From assembly GCF_039652615.1 (NCBI RefSeq), contig NZ_JBDJAC010000014.1, positions 39,663-103,662 on the forward strand: 64,000 nt of DNA. The letters run 5' to 3'. The position numbers and the translations under genes were made by a program. This document shows positions 43,457-52,564 of this stretch, in pieces (position 1 is the stretch's first letter; each line of letters opens with the position of its first letter). Origin of the DNA: Fulvimarina sp039652615 (GTDB lineage: Bacteria > Pseudomonadota > Alphaproteobacteria > Rhizobiales > Rhizobiaceae). The notes under the pieces are model-generated. The model was not told the DNA's origin. It was given only the letters and a program-made list of their open reading frames with translations, and did no database searches.

Positions 43457-44746
43457 ATGAGTGGATCGACGCGTGGAAAGGGGATTGCGCCATCGCGCCG
43501 TGCGATCCTCAAGGGGGGGCTTACTTTTGGAGGCGCGGCGCTGACCGGATTGGCGGCCGCGCGATCCGTCGCCGCCGAGGCGAGCGATCCGAAGATCACT
43601 GAACTGCAGGACTGGAACCAGTATCTCGGCGTCGGAGTCGATGCCTTGCCCTATGGTCTGCCGTCGCAATACGAGCAGGATGTGGTCCGGCGCGACGTGC
43701 CCTGGCTGACGGCCGATGCGACGAGTTCGGTCAATTTCACGCCGCTCCATCAACTCGACGGCATCATCACGCCGAACGGTCTCTGCTTCGAGCGTCATCA
43801 TGGCGGCGTTGCGGAAATACCGCCGCAGGATCATCGCCTGATGGTGCATGGCATGGTCGACGAGCCGCTGGTCTTCACCATGGAGGACCTGAAGCGCTTC
43901 CCGCGCGAAAACCGGGTCTACTTCCTCGAATGCGCGGCCAATTCCGGCATGGAATGGCGTGGAGCCCAGCTTAACGGCTGCCAGTATACCCACGGCATGG
44001 TTCACTGCGTGATGTATACCGGCACGCCGCTGCGCAATGTTCTCGAAGCTGCCGGCGTGAAGACCGCCGGCAAGTGGCTGCTGGCCGAGGGGGCGGACGC
44101 GTCCTCAATGACGCGCTCGATCCCCATGGAGAAGGCGCTCGACGATTGCCTCGTCGCCTGGAAGATGAACGGCGAAGCCCTCAGGCCGGAACAGGGCTAT
44201 CCGCTGCGCCTCGTCGTTCCGGGCTGGGAAGGCAATATGTGGATCAAGTGGCTGCGGCGCCTGGAGGTGGGCGACGCGCCATGGGAGCAGCGCGAGGAAA
44301 CCTCGAAATACACCGATCTCCTTGCCAATGGTGTTGCCCGCAAGTTTACCTGGGCGATGGATGTCAAATCCGTCATCACCAATCCGAGCCCGCAGGCGCC
44401 GATCACCCATGGCAAGGGGCGCACGGTGCTGACGGGACTTGCCTGGTCCGGCAATGGCACGATCAGGCGCGTCGATGTTTCACTCGATGGCGGCCGCAAC
44501 TGGGTCGAGGCGCGGATCGATGGGCCGAGCTTCGATAAGGCGGTCCATCGCTTCTATTACGATTTCGACTGGGACGGCTCGGAACTCCTGCTCCAGTCCC
44601 GTGCGGTGGATTCCGACGGCTTCGTGCAGCCCACCAAGAACGAGCTGCGCGCCGCGCGCGGCGAGAACTCGATCTATCACAACAACGGGATTCAGACCTG
44701 GTATCTGAAATCCGACGGAGGGCTGGAAAATGTCGAAGTCTCTTAA
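43457..44746 (+). CDS. soxC: Sulfane dehydrogenase molybdenum subunit SoxC
   Basis: The molybdenum cofactor subunit of SoxCD, which oxidises the sulfane sulfur on SoxY with six electrons. The 429-aa protein has a Tat leader (SRRAILKGGLTFGGAAL). The sulfite-oxidase fold carries the Mo-ligating Cys in RVYFLECAANSGMEW (Cys159). The C-terminal dimer domain includes TGLAWSGNGTIRRVDVSLDG. It overlaps soxD by 17 bp. Presence of soxCD predicts full oxidation of thiosulfate to sulfate without sulfur globules. Confidence 0.96.
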   Translation: MSGSTRGKGIAPSRRAILKGGLTFGGAALTGLAAARSVAAEASDPKITELQDWNQYLGVGVDALPYGLPSQYEQDVVRRDVPWLTADATSSVNFTPLHQLDGIITPNGLCFERHHGGVAEIPPQDHRLMVHGMVDEPLVFTMEDLKRFPRENRVYFLECAANSGMEWRGAQLNGCQYTHGMVHCVMYTGTPLRNVLEAAGVKTAGKWLLAEGADASSMTRSIPMEKALDDCLVAWKMNGEALRPEQGYPLRLVVPGWEGNMWIKWLRRLEVGDAPWEQREETSKYTDLLANGVARKFTWAMDVKSVITNPSPQAPITHGKGRTVLTGLAWSGNGTIRRVDVSLDGGRNWVEARIDGPSFDKAVHRFYYDFDWDGSELLLQSRAVDSDGFVQPTKNELRAARGENSIYHNNGIQTWYLKSDGGLENVEVS

Positions 44747-45518
44747 ACGTGCCTCGACGGCCCTCGCGCTCATCCTCGCCGCTGGTTTCGGTTTCGGCGC
44801 CCATGCAGCATCAGACGGCAAGGATGACGGGACGAGGGCGAGCCAAAGCGCACCGGCATCGTCCACCAAGGCCGCGAGCGAGGACGCGTCTTCCAAGGTG
44901 AAGGCCGCAGAAACGCCCTCCCATCTCGGCCGGCCTGCGACAGAAGAGGAAATCGCGGCCTGGGATATCGATGTCAGCCCGAACGGCGACGGCCTGCCGG
45001 ACGGCTCCGGTACGGTCGCCGAGGGCGAGGAGATCTTCAACGCCCAGTGCGCGATGTGTCACGGCGATTTCGGCGAGGGGCGCGGTCGCTGGCCGGCTTT
45101 GGCCGGAGGCGATGACAGCCTGAAGGACATGCGGCCGGAAAAGACGGTCGGCTCCTACTGGCCCTATCTCTCGACGGTCTATGACTACGTTCACCGGGCC
45201 ATGCCCTTCGGCAATGCCCAGTCCCTGTCGGACGACGAGGTCTATGCGCTGACGGCCTACATCCTCTATCTCAATTTCATCGTCGAGGATGAGGACTTCG
45301 AGCTGTCCAGGGCGAATTTCACGACCATCGAAATGCCGAACGCCGATGGGTTCAAACCGGACGATCGGGCCGAGGAAGAGCATTACCGCACCGATGCCGA
45401 CTCTTGCATGAGTGATTGCAAGCCGGGGCCGGTGGAGATCACCATGCGGGCCCAGGTGCTCGACGTCACCCCTGACTCCGGTGACGACGAGGCGGGGGCC
45501 GGCGGAAACGTCGACTAA
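44730..45518 (+). CDS. soxD: Cytochrome c subunit SoxD
   Basis: The electron-accepting heme subunit of SoxCD. The 262-aa protein has a signal peptide (ALALILAAGFGFGAHAAS) and one heme c site NAQCAMCHGDF (Cys107 to His111), with Met in HRAMPFGNAQSL as axial ligand. Paracoccus SoxD has two hemes and is longer; here the later CMSDCKPGP block has no His, so only one heme should bind. The low-complexity segment SAPASSTKAASEDASSK separates leader from domain. Confidence 0.93.
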   Translation: MSKSLKRASTALALILAAGFGFGAHAASDGKDDGTRASQSAPASSTKAASEDASSKVKAAETPSHLGRPATEEEIAAWDIDVSPNGDGLPDGSGTVAEGEEIFNAQCAMCHGDFGEGRGRWPALAGGDDSLKDMRPEKTVGSYWPYLSTVYDYVHRAMPFGNAQSLSDDEVYALTAYILYLNFIVEDEDFELSRANFTTIEMPNADGFKPDDRAEEEHYRTDADSCMSDCKPGPVEITMRAQVLDVTPDSGDDEAGAGGNVD

Positions 45519-45651
45519 GACGACGGTCGGCCGATGGAGCCGGGCAGCTTCCTGTAAAGCCATCAAGGGTTTGGTCGGCCCACCAAGCTGGTGTTGCGGT
45601 CCTCATGTCGCGTATGCTGCTTGAGCCACTGGCAGATCGGGAGGACTTATC

Positions 45652-46167
45652 ATGACGGCTGTTCGCACTTTCCAATTTCGCATGATCGCCCCGAGCGGAT
45701 GGCTTCGCGCGATCCGGACCATCCTCCTGCTTGCGGCGATGTGGGCCGCAACGCTCTCTCCGAGCGCGGCGCAGGCAATCGACGACGATCTGGCCTTCGC
45801 CACCCACAAGCTCGCGCTTCAGGTTTCGAACGGGGACGAGGCGACCATGCGCTCGGCGCTCGATATCGCGTCGAACGTCTCCCGCTTCTACACGGCCAAA
45901 GCCGAAGAGGTGCAGATCAGCATCGTCGCCTACGGACCGGGTATCGAGATGCTGATTCCGGACAAGACTCCCGTCATGGAACGGCTCACCGCGTTCGATC
46001 AGTCCATGCCGAATGTCAGCTTCGTTGCCTGCGGCAACACGCTCGATACCCTGGAGCGGAAAGAGGGCGCGCGACCGGAAATCCTGTCTTTCGCCACCGA
46101 GGTCGAGGCCGGCGTCGCCGAGCTGATCCGGCTCGACGAGGACGGCTATACGATCGTCAAGCCGTAA
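45652..46167 (+). CDS. Exported DsrE-family protein
   Basis: A 171-aa DsrE/F-like protein. An N-terminal hydrophobic segment (AIRTILLLAAMWAATLSPS) looks like a signal peptide ending in AQA. The fold segments are THKLALQVSNGDEATMRSAL, IVAYGPGIEML and the conserved cysteine in NVSFVACGNTLDTL, the sulfur-binding position of DsrE. It lies between soxD and the SoxT-like gene, so a periplasmic sulfur-carrier or accessory role in Sox is inferred, but not shown by sequence alone. Confidence 0.85.
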   Translation: MTAVRTFQFRMIAPSGWLRAIRTILLLAAMWAATLSPSAAQAIDDDLAFATHKLALQVSNGDEATMRSALDIASNVSRFYTAKAEEVQISIVAYGPGIEMLIPDKTPVMERLTAFDQSMPNVSFVACGNTLDTLERKEGARPEILSFATEVEAGVAELIRLDEDGYTIVKP

Positions 46168-46275
46168 GGGACCGGCCGGCCTTGAAACTGCGCCGGAAAA
46201 CGAATCGTCCCTGATCGGCTTCGCCGCAATTTCTTGCCCTCCGAAGCGCGCGTGAAGCACTTTTATCGCCTGAAC

Positions 46276-46300
46276 GAATTTTAATTTTCGCATATGTTCG
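46276..46300. promoter_or_regulatory. Candidate repressor site upstream of the SoxT-like gene
   Basis: TTTTAATTTTCGCATATGTT reads ATTT-N8-GCATAT, as in the soxX and soxS sites. It lies 28 bp before the ATG of the transporter. Confidence 0.5.
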
Positions 46301-46327
46301 CGGCACACGTTGAAAAGGCCCGAGCTT

Positions 46328-47437
46328 ATGGATTTCGTCCCTGTCATCGACGCGATCGGCGAAACGAACACGATCATTCTTGGCGGCGCCATTGTGGGTG
46401 CCCTGTTCGGCTTTGCCGCCCAGCGCAGCGCCTTCTGCACCCGCGCGGCCGTGCTTGACGTGACGCGGGGACGCGACCTGAAGGCCTTGGCAACCTGGGC
46501 GATCGGTTTTGCGGTCGCCGTTTTCGGCGTGCAGCTGCTCCTCAGCCACGGCTATGTCGATGCGCGGGAGACGCGGTTTTTCTCAACGGCCCAATCGCTG
46601 TCGGGCGCGCTCGTCGGCGGTCTCGCCTTCGGCATCGGCATGGTGTTGACGCGCGGCTGCGTCTCACGCCTCCTCATTCTGTCCGCGTCCGGCAATCTGC
46701 GGGCGATCTATGTCGCTCTGGTCGTCACGGCGGTCGGCTATGCGACCTATGCCGGCATCCTCGTTCCTCTCCGCGATTATGTCGGCAGCTTCTGGAGCTC
46801 GAGCGCGATCGGCGGAAACGATCTCCTCGCCCAGTTCGGGGTCTCGCAGGAGGCCGGCATGATCATCGGCGCGGTCCTTCTTGCCGGGGCCTTTGTTCTG
46901 GCGATCAAGGCAGGCGTCTCGCTGTGGCGGGTGATCGGCGGGGCCTGCGTCGGTCTCAGCATCGTCGCCGGCTGGTATTTCACCTACACGCTTTCGCTTC
47001 AGCTCTTCGATCCGATCCAGGCGGAGAGCCTGTCCTTCATTCGTCCGCTGGCAACGACCGGTGCGATGGCTGCCTCGGGCGCAACGGCCGGTCTCGATCA
47101 GGGCGTTCTGATCGGCGCGCTCGTCGCCGCTTTCCTGGCCTCGGTGGTGTTCGGCGGCTTCCGCATCCAAACCTTCTCGGAGGAGGGAACGCCGTCCATC
47201 CTGCGCTACACGATCGGCGGCGCGCTGATGGGCTTCGGCGGAATCCTCGCAGTCGGCTGCACTATCGGCGCAGGCTTTACCGGCGGCTCGGTTCTGGCCA
47301 TTTCGTCGCTGCTCGGCCTTGCTTCGATGATCTCCGGTGCCGCGATCGCGGACAAGTTCGTCGATCGCCCTAAGACCGTGTCTGCGGCCGACGATTCCCA
47401 TTCGCGCTCGGGCGAAACCCTCTCTGCCGCCGAATAG
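46328..47437 (+). CDS. soxT: YeeE/YedE-family thiosulfate transporter (SoxT-like)
   Basis: A 369-aa inner-membrane protein with about ten helices and the family cysteine blocks FGFAAQRSAFCTRAAVLDVT, GMVLTRGCVSRLLILSASG and LAVGCTIGAGFTGGSVL. In sox clusters this family is called SoxT and is proposed to move a sulfur species across the membrane, including signalling to the ArsR-type repressor. The start is the ATG at 46328. It ends the sox cluster. It has 5 TM-rich repeats in two halves like YeeE. Confidence 0.85.
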   Translation: MDFVPVIDAIGETNTIILGGAIVGALFGFAAQRSAFCTRAAVLDVTRGRDLKALATWAIGFAVAVFGVQLLLSHGYVDARETRFFSTAQSLSGALVGGLAFGIGMVLTRGCVSRLLILSASGNLRAIYVALVVTAVGYATYAGILVPLRDYVGSFWSSSAIGGNDLLAQFGVSQEAGMIIGAVLLAGAFVLAIKAGVSLWRVIGGACVGLSIVAGWYFTYTLSLQLFDPIQAESLSFIRPLATTGAMAASGATAGLDQGVLIGALVAAFLASVVFGGFRIQTFSEEGTPSILRYTIGGALMGFGGILAVGCTIGAGFTGGSVLAISSLLGLASMISGAAIADKFVDRPKTVSAADDSHSRSGETLSAAE

Positions 47438-47568
47438 CGGGTAGGGACGAAGCCGGTGATGTCCCGATAAACGCCGATAGTGCTTGACCTTGCCGCGCAA
47501 GCCCTTCACCTGAAGCCAAGACCGGCCAATGGGCCGGATCATTTCCACAGCGTGAAACGGGACATCCC

Positions 47569-48870
47569 ATGCGGCTTGGCGGACGGCTTTCTGCAGCCAT
47601 CGAGATTCTGAGTGATATCGAGGCGCGCCATCGGCCCGTCGCACAGGCGCTAAAGGATTGGGGCACCGCGCACCGCTTCGCCGGCTCCAAGGATCGCTCG
47701 GCGATCGGCAATCTCGTCTACGACGCCCTGCGGCGAAAGCGCTCCTATGCCTATCGCATGGGCGAGGAAACCCCGCGCGCCATCGCGGTCGCGGCCGTTC
47801 TCGGTAGTCTCGCCATGGATGGCACGGGCCTGAAAGCAGCGCTCGAAGGCGACCGGTTCGCGCCGGACCTTCCAGATGAAGCCGTCCTGTCGAATTTTCT
47901 CGTCAGCGATGCCTCGGACGCTCCCGGTGCCGTGCGCGCCGATATTCCCGACTGGCTCGCGCCGAAATTCGAAGCCTTGTTTGGCGAGGAGTGGATTGCG
48001 GAAGCTGCGAGCCTTTCCGATCGCCCGCCGCTCGATCTCAGGGTCAACACGCTGAAGGCCGACCGAGACAAGGTGCTTGAAGCGCTGAAGCCTTTTGCGG
48101 CAGCCCCCATGGCGCTTTCGCCGGTCGGCGTGCGCATCGCGCCGATCGAGGCGGATGGTCGGCACCCGAACGTGCAGGTCGAGGCTGGCTTCCAGAAGGG
48201 CTGGTTCGAGATTCAGGACGAGGGTTCGCAGCTTGCCGCCCTGCTCGCGAGCGCCGGGCCGTCGATGCAGGTCCTCGATTTCTGCGCAGGCGCCGGCGGC
48301 AAGACGCTGGCCCTTTCGGCCGCGATGGACAATAGCGGCCAGATCCACGCCTTCGACGGGGACCGTCAGCGCCTCGCACCGATCTATGACCGGCTGAAGC
48401 GCGCCGGCTGCCGCAATGTTCAGGTGCATGATCCGCGCGACGACCTTTCCGGTCTCGAAGGCGCGATGGACGTGGTACTCGTCGATGCCCCCTGCACCGG
48501 CACGGGAACATGGCGCCGTCGCCCGGACGCGAAATGGCGTCTGTCGGAGGCCGCGCTCGAAAAGCGGATAGCGGAACAGGACGCCGTCCTCGATCAGGCC
48601 TCGCGCTATGTGAAGCCGGGCGGACGACTCGTCTACGTCACCTGCTCGGTTCTGCCGGACGAAAACACCGCGCGGATCGAGGCTTTCCTCACCCGCGCGC
48701 CGGGCTTTGCCGTTGCCGATCTCGGCGCGGCCTGGGACGGCCTTGTCTCAGGGGGCGAGGCGGATCGCGTTCACCGTCTTTCGCTCCATGGCGGCACGGC
48801 CCTCATGCTGACGCCGGCGACATCCGGCACGGACGGCTTCTTCATCTCGGCGCTCCAGAAACCGGCCTGA
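47569..48870 (+). CDS. rsmB: RsmB/NOP-family RNA m5C methyltransferase
   Basis: Methylates a cytosine of 16S rRNA. The 433-aa protein has an N-terminal NusB-like helical domain (EIDARHRPVAQALKDWG-like), then the SAM-binding motif LDFCAGAGGKTLALS, the catalytic VDAPCTGTGTWRRRPDAKWR with Cys, and the second catalytic Cys in LVYVTCSVLPDEN. Its stop codon overlaps the tspO start by one base, so the three genes rsmB, tspO and the nucleosidase form one unit. Confidence 0.92.
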   Translation: MRLGGRLSAAIEILSDIEARHRPVAQALKDWGTAHRFAGSKDRSAIGNLVYDALRRKRSYAYRMGEETPRAIAVAAVLGSLAMDGTGLKAALEGDRFAPDLPDEAVLSNFLVSDASDAPGAVRADIPDWLAPKFEALFGEEWIAEAASLSDRPPLDLRVNTLKADRDKVLEALKPFAAAPMALSPVGVRIAPIEADGRHPNVQVEAGFQKGWFEIQDEGSQLAALLASAGPSMQVLDFCAGAGGKTLALSAAMDNSGQIHAFDGDRQRLAPIYDRLKRAGCRNVQVHDPRDDLSGLEGAMDVVLVDAPCTGTGTWRRRPDAKWRLSEAALEKRIAEQDAVLDQASRYVKPGGRLVYVTCSVLPDENTARIEAFLTRAPGFAVADLGAAWDGLVSGGEADRVHRLSLHGGTALMLTPATSGTDGFFISALQKPA

Positions 48871-49319
48871 TGCGAAGATTCGCCCTTCCTCTCTTCATTC
48901 TGCTGACGCTTGGCGGCGGCATCCTGATCGGGATCCTGACCGCGCCGGGCGACTGGTACGCCGCACTTGCCAAGCCGTCGTTCAATCCGCCGAACTGGGT
49001 GTTCGGTCCGGTCTGGACCGTGCTCTACGTCATGATCGGCTTTGTCGGCTGGCGCATCTGGCGCGGCGGACGTGCGCAACTCCAGTCGCTCTGGTGGACC
49101 CAGCTGGTCCTCAACTTCGTTTGGTCGCCGATCTTCTTCACCGCCCAGGAGCTGCTGATCGCCCTCGGCGTCGTCATCGCGCTCGACATCGCCATCTGGC
49201 TGTTCATCGCCAGGGCCTGGCGGGCGGACCGTCTTGCCGCGATCCTCTTCGTGCCCTACGCCCTGTGGACCGCTTACGCGACCTTGCTCAACGCAACCCT
49301 GTGGTGGATCAACCCATGA
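48870..49319 (+). CDS. tspO: TspO/MBR-family membrane protein
   Basis: A 149-aa protein with five TM helices. Motifs KPSFNPPNWVFGPVWTVLYV, the W-rich LWWTQLVLNFVWSPIFF and YALWTAYATLLNATLWWINP are the TspO signature. Bacterial TspO binds tetrapyrroles and acts in oxidative and light responses. It starts on the last base of the rsmB stop and overlaps the nucleosidase start by 4 bp. Confidence 0.95.
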   Translation: MRRFALPLFILLTLGGGILIGILTAPGDWYAALAKPSFNPPNWVFGPVWTVLYVMIGFVGWRIWRGGRAQLQSLWWTQLVLNFVWSPIFFTAQELLIALGVVIALDIAIWLFIARAWRADRLAAILFVPYALWTAYATLLNATLWWINP

Positions 49320-49972
49320 TCGAAGACCCGCCGATCACCGAACTTGCCGGCCTGCCGGTCCTTTTCCTCATGGCGGCCGAACAGGAATACGGCGCGCATC
49401 TGAAGCAGCGGATCACACCGCTGATGACCGGTGTCGGTCCGGTCGAGGCCGGGGTTTCCACCGCCATCGCCATGGAAAAGCTGCGTGCCGCCGGGCGGTT
49501 GCCGAAGCTCGTCGTCTCGCTCGGCTCTGCCGGTTCGCGCGTCCTCGAACAGGGCGAGATCTATCAGGCCTCGTCGATCGCATGGCGCGATATGGATGCC
49601 TCGCCGCTGGGCTTTACCAAGGGCGTGACGCCCTTTCTGGACCATCCCGTCCATACCGACCTGCCGACGCCGATCCCGGATCTGCCGACGGCGCGGATGT
49701 CGACCGGCGGCAACATCGTCTCAGGCGCCGTCTATGATACGATCGACGCCGAGATGGTCGAGATGGAAACCTTCGCGATCCTGCGCGTCTGTCAGCTTTA
49801 CGGCGTTCCGCTGATCGGCCTGCGCGGCATTTCGGATGGCGCGAGCGATCTTCATCATTTCGACGACTGGACCGTTCTGCTTCACGTCATCGACGAGAAG
49901 CTCGCCCATGCGGTGGACCGGCTGGAGACGGAGATCCAGTCCGGCCGACTGGCGTCATTGATATCCGTCTGA
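49316..49972 (+). CDS. 5'-methylthioadenosine/S-adenosylhomocysteine nucleosidase-like protein
   Basis: A 218-aa nucleoside-phosphorylase-fold enzyme. It has LFLMAAEQEYGAHLKQRITP, PLMTGVGPVEAGVSTAIAME, LVVSLGSAGSRVLEQGEIYQ, and VEMETFAILRVCQLYGVPLI followed by GLRGISDGASD, the catalytic Asp block. Together these fit MTA/SAH nucleosidase (Mtn). It ends over the 3' end of the convergent lipoprotein gene by 18 bp. Confidence 0.88.
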   Translation: MIEDPPITELAGLPVLFLMAAEQEYGAHLKQRITPLMTGVGPVEAGVSTAIAMEKLRAAGRLPKLVVSLGSAGSRVLEQGEIYQASSIAWRDMDASPLGFTKGVTPFLDHPVHTDLPTPIPDLPTARMSTGGNIVSGAVYDTIDAEMVEMETFAILRVCQLYGVPLIGLRGISDGASDLHHFDDWTVLLHVIDEKLAHAVDRLETEIQSGRLASLISV

Positions 49973-50623
49973 GCTCATCATCGACAGGGGCAGGGGGGAA
50001 TTCGTCTGCGGCAGCGGCGTGATCGTGTCCTGGCTCGTTGCGAGCGGTGGCTGCGGGGCGTTCATCGCGTTGCCGCTATAGGCGTTCTGGCCCTGGTTCG
50101 CGATTGGCGGCATCGCGCCTGCCATGGCGGGGCCGGATTGCGGCTGGAACTCTGGACCTGAACCGCAATAGACGATGGCGCCCCATTTCTGCACGCGTTC
50201 GTTAAGATAGACATCGTGGCCGTATTGCTGCTGGAACTGGGGCGAGGTGCCCGGCTGGCAGATACGTTCGTTGGCGACCTCGACCACCACCGCCCGCGCC
50301 ACGGCCTCGTGTTGGGGCGAGCCGATGGAGATGCCCGGCGATGCGACGCGCACGAGGGACTTCTGCGGTCCTGCGCCCGAGGCGGGCTGCGACCAGATAT
50401 CGACCGTGAACGGATTGTATTTGATCTGGCTCGCGGACGTATACTGGAACTGCTGGGGTGCCGAGACCGCCTGGATCGAGGAGGCCGTGTCCTTCAGGGC
50501 GTCGCCGCTTCCGCCGGTCTCGCAGCCGGCGAGGACCAACGGCAGGAGCGCTGAAAGCGCGAGAGTGGCGGTAAGACGCGACGACAAGAGCGAAAATTCC
50601 CCAAGAGATTTGCAATTATCCAC
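49955..50623 (-). CDS. Lipoprotein of unknown function
   Basis: A 222-aa protein with a lipobox (LLPLVLAGCETGGSG, Cys34). The central part is QIKYNPFTVDIWSQPASGAG and QHEAVARAVVVEVANERICQ; the tail is rich in Pro, Gln and Asn (disordered). No domain is recognised. It may be envelope-localised. Its end overlaps the nucleosidase gene on the other strand. Confidence 0.7.
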   Translation of the reverse strand: MDNCKSLGEFSLLSSRLTATLALSALLPLVLAGCETGGSGDALKDTASSIQAVSAPQQFQYTSASQIKYNPFTVDIWSQPASGAGPQKSLVRVASPGISIGSPQHEAVARAVVVEVANERICQPGTSPQFQQQYGHDVYLNERVQKWGAIVYCGSGPEFQPQSGPAMAGAMPPIANQGQNAYSGNAMNAPQPPLATSQDTITPLPQTNSPLPLSMMSSDGYQ

Positions 50624-50688
50624 CGGCTCTGCGCCGGGTGATCCCGCGCGTGTTGCACAGTATTCGTGGAAACACTATGGCATGATCC

Positions 50689-52245
50689 ATGACACCGCTC
50701 CCCGATACCGTCCTTATCGTCGATTTTGGCTCTCAGGTCACACAGCTGATCGCCCGCCGCGTGCGCGAAGCGGGAGCCTATTCCGAGATCGTGCCCTTCC
50801 AGTCGGCCGAGGAAAGCTTCCATCGGCTGAAGCCGAAGGCGGTCATCCTGTCGGGTTCGCCCGCTTCGACCGGCGACATCGATTCGCCGAAAGCGCCCCA
50901 GGTGATCTTCGATTCCGGCCTGCCCGTCCTCGGCATCTGCTACGGCCAGATGACCATGTGCGTGCAGATGGGCGGCAAGGCCGAGCCTTCCGATCACCGC
51001 GAATACGGCCGCGCCTTTCTCAACATCGAGAAGGACTGCGCTCTCTTCAAGGATCTCTGGCCCGTCGGTACGCGCCATCAGGTCTGGATGAGCCATGGCG
51101 ACCGTGTGATCGAAATGCCGCCGGGCTTCGAGATCTTCGCCAAATCCCCCGGCGCGCCCTATGCGGTCTTCGGTAACGAAGAGCGCAAGATGTACGGGCT
51201 GATGTTCCACCCGGAAGTGGTCCACACCACCGATGGCGCCCAGCTGATCGCCAATTTCGTCCAGAAGGTCGCCGGCCTCAAGGGCGACTGGACGATGGCG
51301 GCATTCCGCGAAAAGGCGATCTCTGAGATTCGCGAAAAGGTCGGCGACGGCAAGGTGATCTGCGGACTGTCCGGCGGCGTCGACTCGTCGGTCGCGGCGG
51401 TGCTGATTCACGAGGCGATCGGCGACCAGCTCACCTGCATCTTCGTCGATCATGGGCTTTTGCGCATGAACGAGGCGGAAGAGGTCGTGACGATGTTCCG
51501 CGACCACTACAACATCCCGCTCGTCCATGTGCAGGCGGAAGACACCTTCGTCGATGCCCTCGAGGGCGAGATGGATCCGGAGGTGAAGCGCAAGACCATC
51601 GGTCGCCTCTTCATCGAAACCTTCGAGGCGGAAGCCAAGAAGCTGGGCGGCGCCGATTTCCTTGCCCAGGGAACGCTCTATCCGGACGTGATCGAGAGCG
51701 TCTCCTTTACCGGCGGTCCGTCGGTGACGATCAAGTCGCACCATAATGTGGGCGGATTGCCCGAGCGCATGAACATGCAGCTCGTCGAGCCCTTGCGCGA
51801 ACTCTTCAAGGACGAGGTCCGTGTTCTCGGCAAGGAGTTGGGGCTTCCCGAGAGCTTTGTCGGTCGCCAGCCCTTCCCGGGACCGGGCCTTGCGATCCGC
51901 TGTCCGGGCGGAATCACGCGCGACAAGCTGCGCATTCTGCGCGAAGCCGATGCGATCTATCTCGACGAAATCCGCAAGGCCGGTCTCTACGATGCCATCT
52001 GGCAGGCATTCGCCGTGCTGCTTCCCGTGCAGACGGTGGGCGTGATGGGCGACGGGCGCACCTATGAATTCGTCTGCGCGCTCAGGGCCGTCACCTCGGT
52101 CGACGGCATGACGGCCGACTTCTACCACTTCGACATGGAATTCCTCGGTCAGGCCGCGACCCGGATCATCAACGAGGTGAAGGGCATCAACCGCGTCGTC
52201 TACGATGTCACGTCGAAACCGCCCGGCACGATCGAATGGGAATGA
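50689..52245 (+). CDS. guaA: GMP synthase (glutamine-hydrolysing)
   Basis: Converts XMP to GMP. The 518-aa protein has the class-I amidotransferase domain (VLGICYGQMTMCVQMGG with catalytic Cys, and LMFHPEVVHTTDG with His), the ATP-PPase P-loop VICGLSGGVDSSVAAVL, and the C-terminal dimer domain with RQPFPGPGLAIRCPG. It ends KPPGTIEWE. The last 15 bases are also the attachment site of the genomic island, and the reading frame is intact across the junction. Confidence 0.97.
   Translation: MTPLPDTVLIVDFGSQVTQLIARRVREAGAYSEIVPFQSAEESFHRLKPKAVILSGSPASTGDIDSPKAPQVIFDSGLPVLGICYGQMTMCVQMGGKAEPSDHREYGRAFLNIEKDCALFKDLWPVGTRHQVWMSHGDRVIEMPPGFEIFAKSPGAPYAVFGNEERKMYGLMFHPEVVHTTDGAQLIANFVQKVAGLKGDWTMAAFREKAISEIREKVGDGKVICGLSGGVDSSVAAVLIHEAIGDQLTCIFVDHGLLRMNEAEEVVTMFRDHYNIPLVHVQAEDTFVDALEGEMDPEVKRKTIGRLFIETFEAEAKKLGGADFLAQGTLYPDVIESVSFTGGPSVTIKSHHNVGGLPERMNMQLVEPLRELFKDEVRVLGKELGLPESFVGRQPFPGPGLAIRCPGGITRDKLRILREADAIYLDEIRKAGLYDAIWQAFAVLLPVQTVGVMGDGRTYEFVCALRAVTSVDGMTADFYHFDMEFLGQAATRIINEVKGINRVVYDVTSKPPGTIEWE
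52231..52245. repeat. Left attachment site (attL) in the guaA 3' end
   Basis: ATCGAATGGGAATGA, the last codons of guaA, recurs as ATCGAGTGGGAATGA at 63668-63682. Integrative elements of this integrase class often use the guaA 3' end. Confidence 0.8.
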
Positions 52246-52564
52246 TTTTCACCCCTCCGGCAGTATCCGTTTCTACGCTCCGATACGCCATAACGTATTG
52301 AAGTGCAGGGATAATTGCAACCTGATCTATCGCCGTCTATCGGGGGGCAGTATCCCGATTTGACGGTATAGCAGACGGTATGGGCCAACTTGTTCGATCG
52401 CGAATTTCTCTATACCGTCACGGCTGAGAGAGCTGGTGACGGTATAATTTTTGATGTTAACAGGCTGATTCACAACGGGAATCATGCTTCCAGCATCGCC
52501 GGTTTTTGTCTGACGGTATAATCAGCGCCTCTCCCCGGGTTTTAAGACGGTTTTGGAGGCCCTC
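52246..52564. promoter_or_regulatory. Left island end with repeated GACGGTATA sites
   Basis: No gene is present. GACGGTATA occurs at 52362-52370, 52438-52446 and 52512-52520. A variant occurs at 52374-52382 and a reverse copy (TATACCGTC) at 52411-52419. The last lies 45 bp before the integrase ATG. These look like arm-type integrase sites, or binding sites for a recombination factor controlling the integrase promoter. Confidence 0.65.

Noticed and set aside
50494..52128. Minus-strand open frame of 544 codons over guaA
   Set aside because: It is entirely covered by intact guaA, with no motif of its own.
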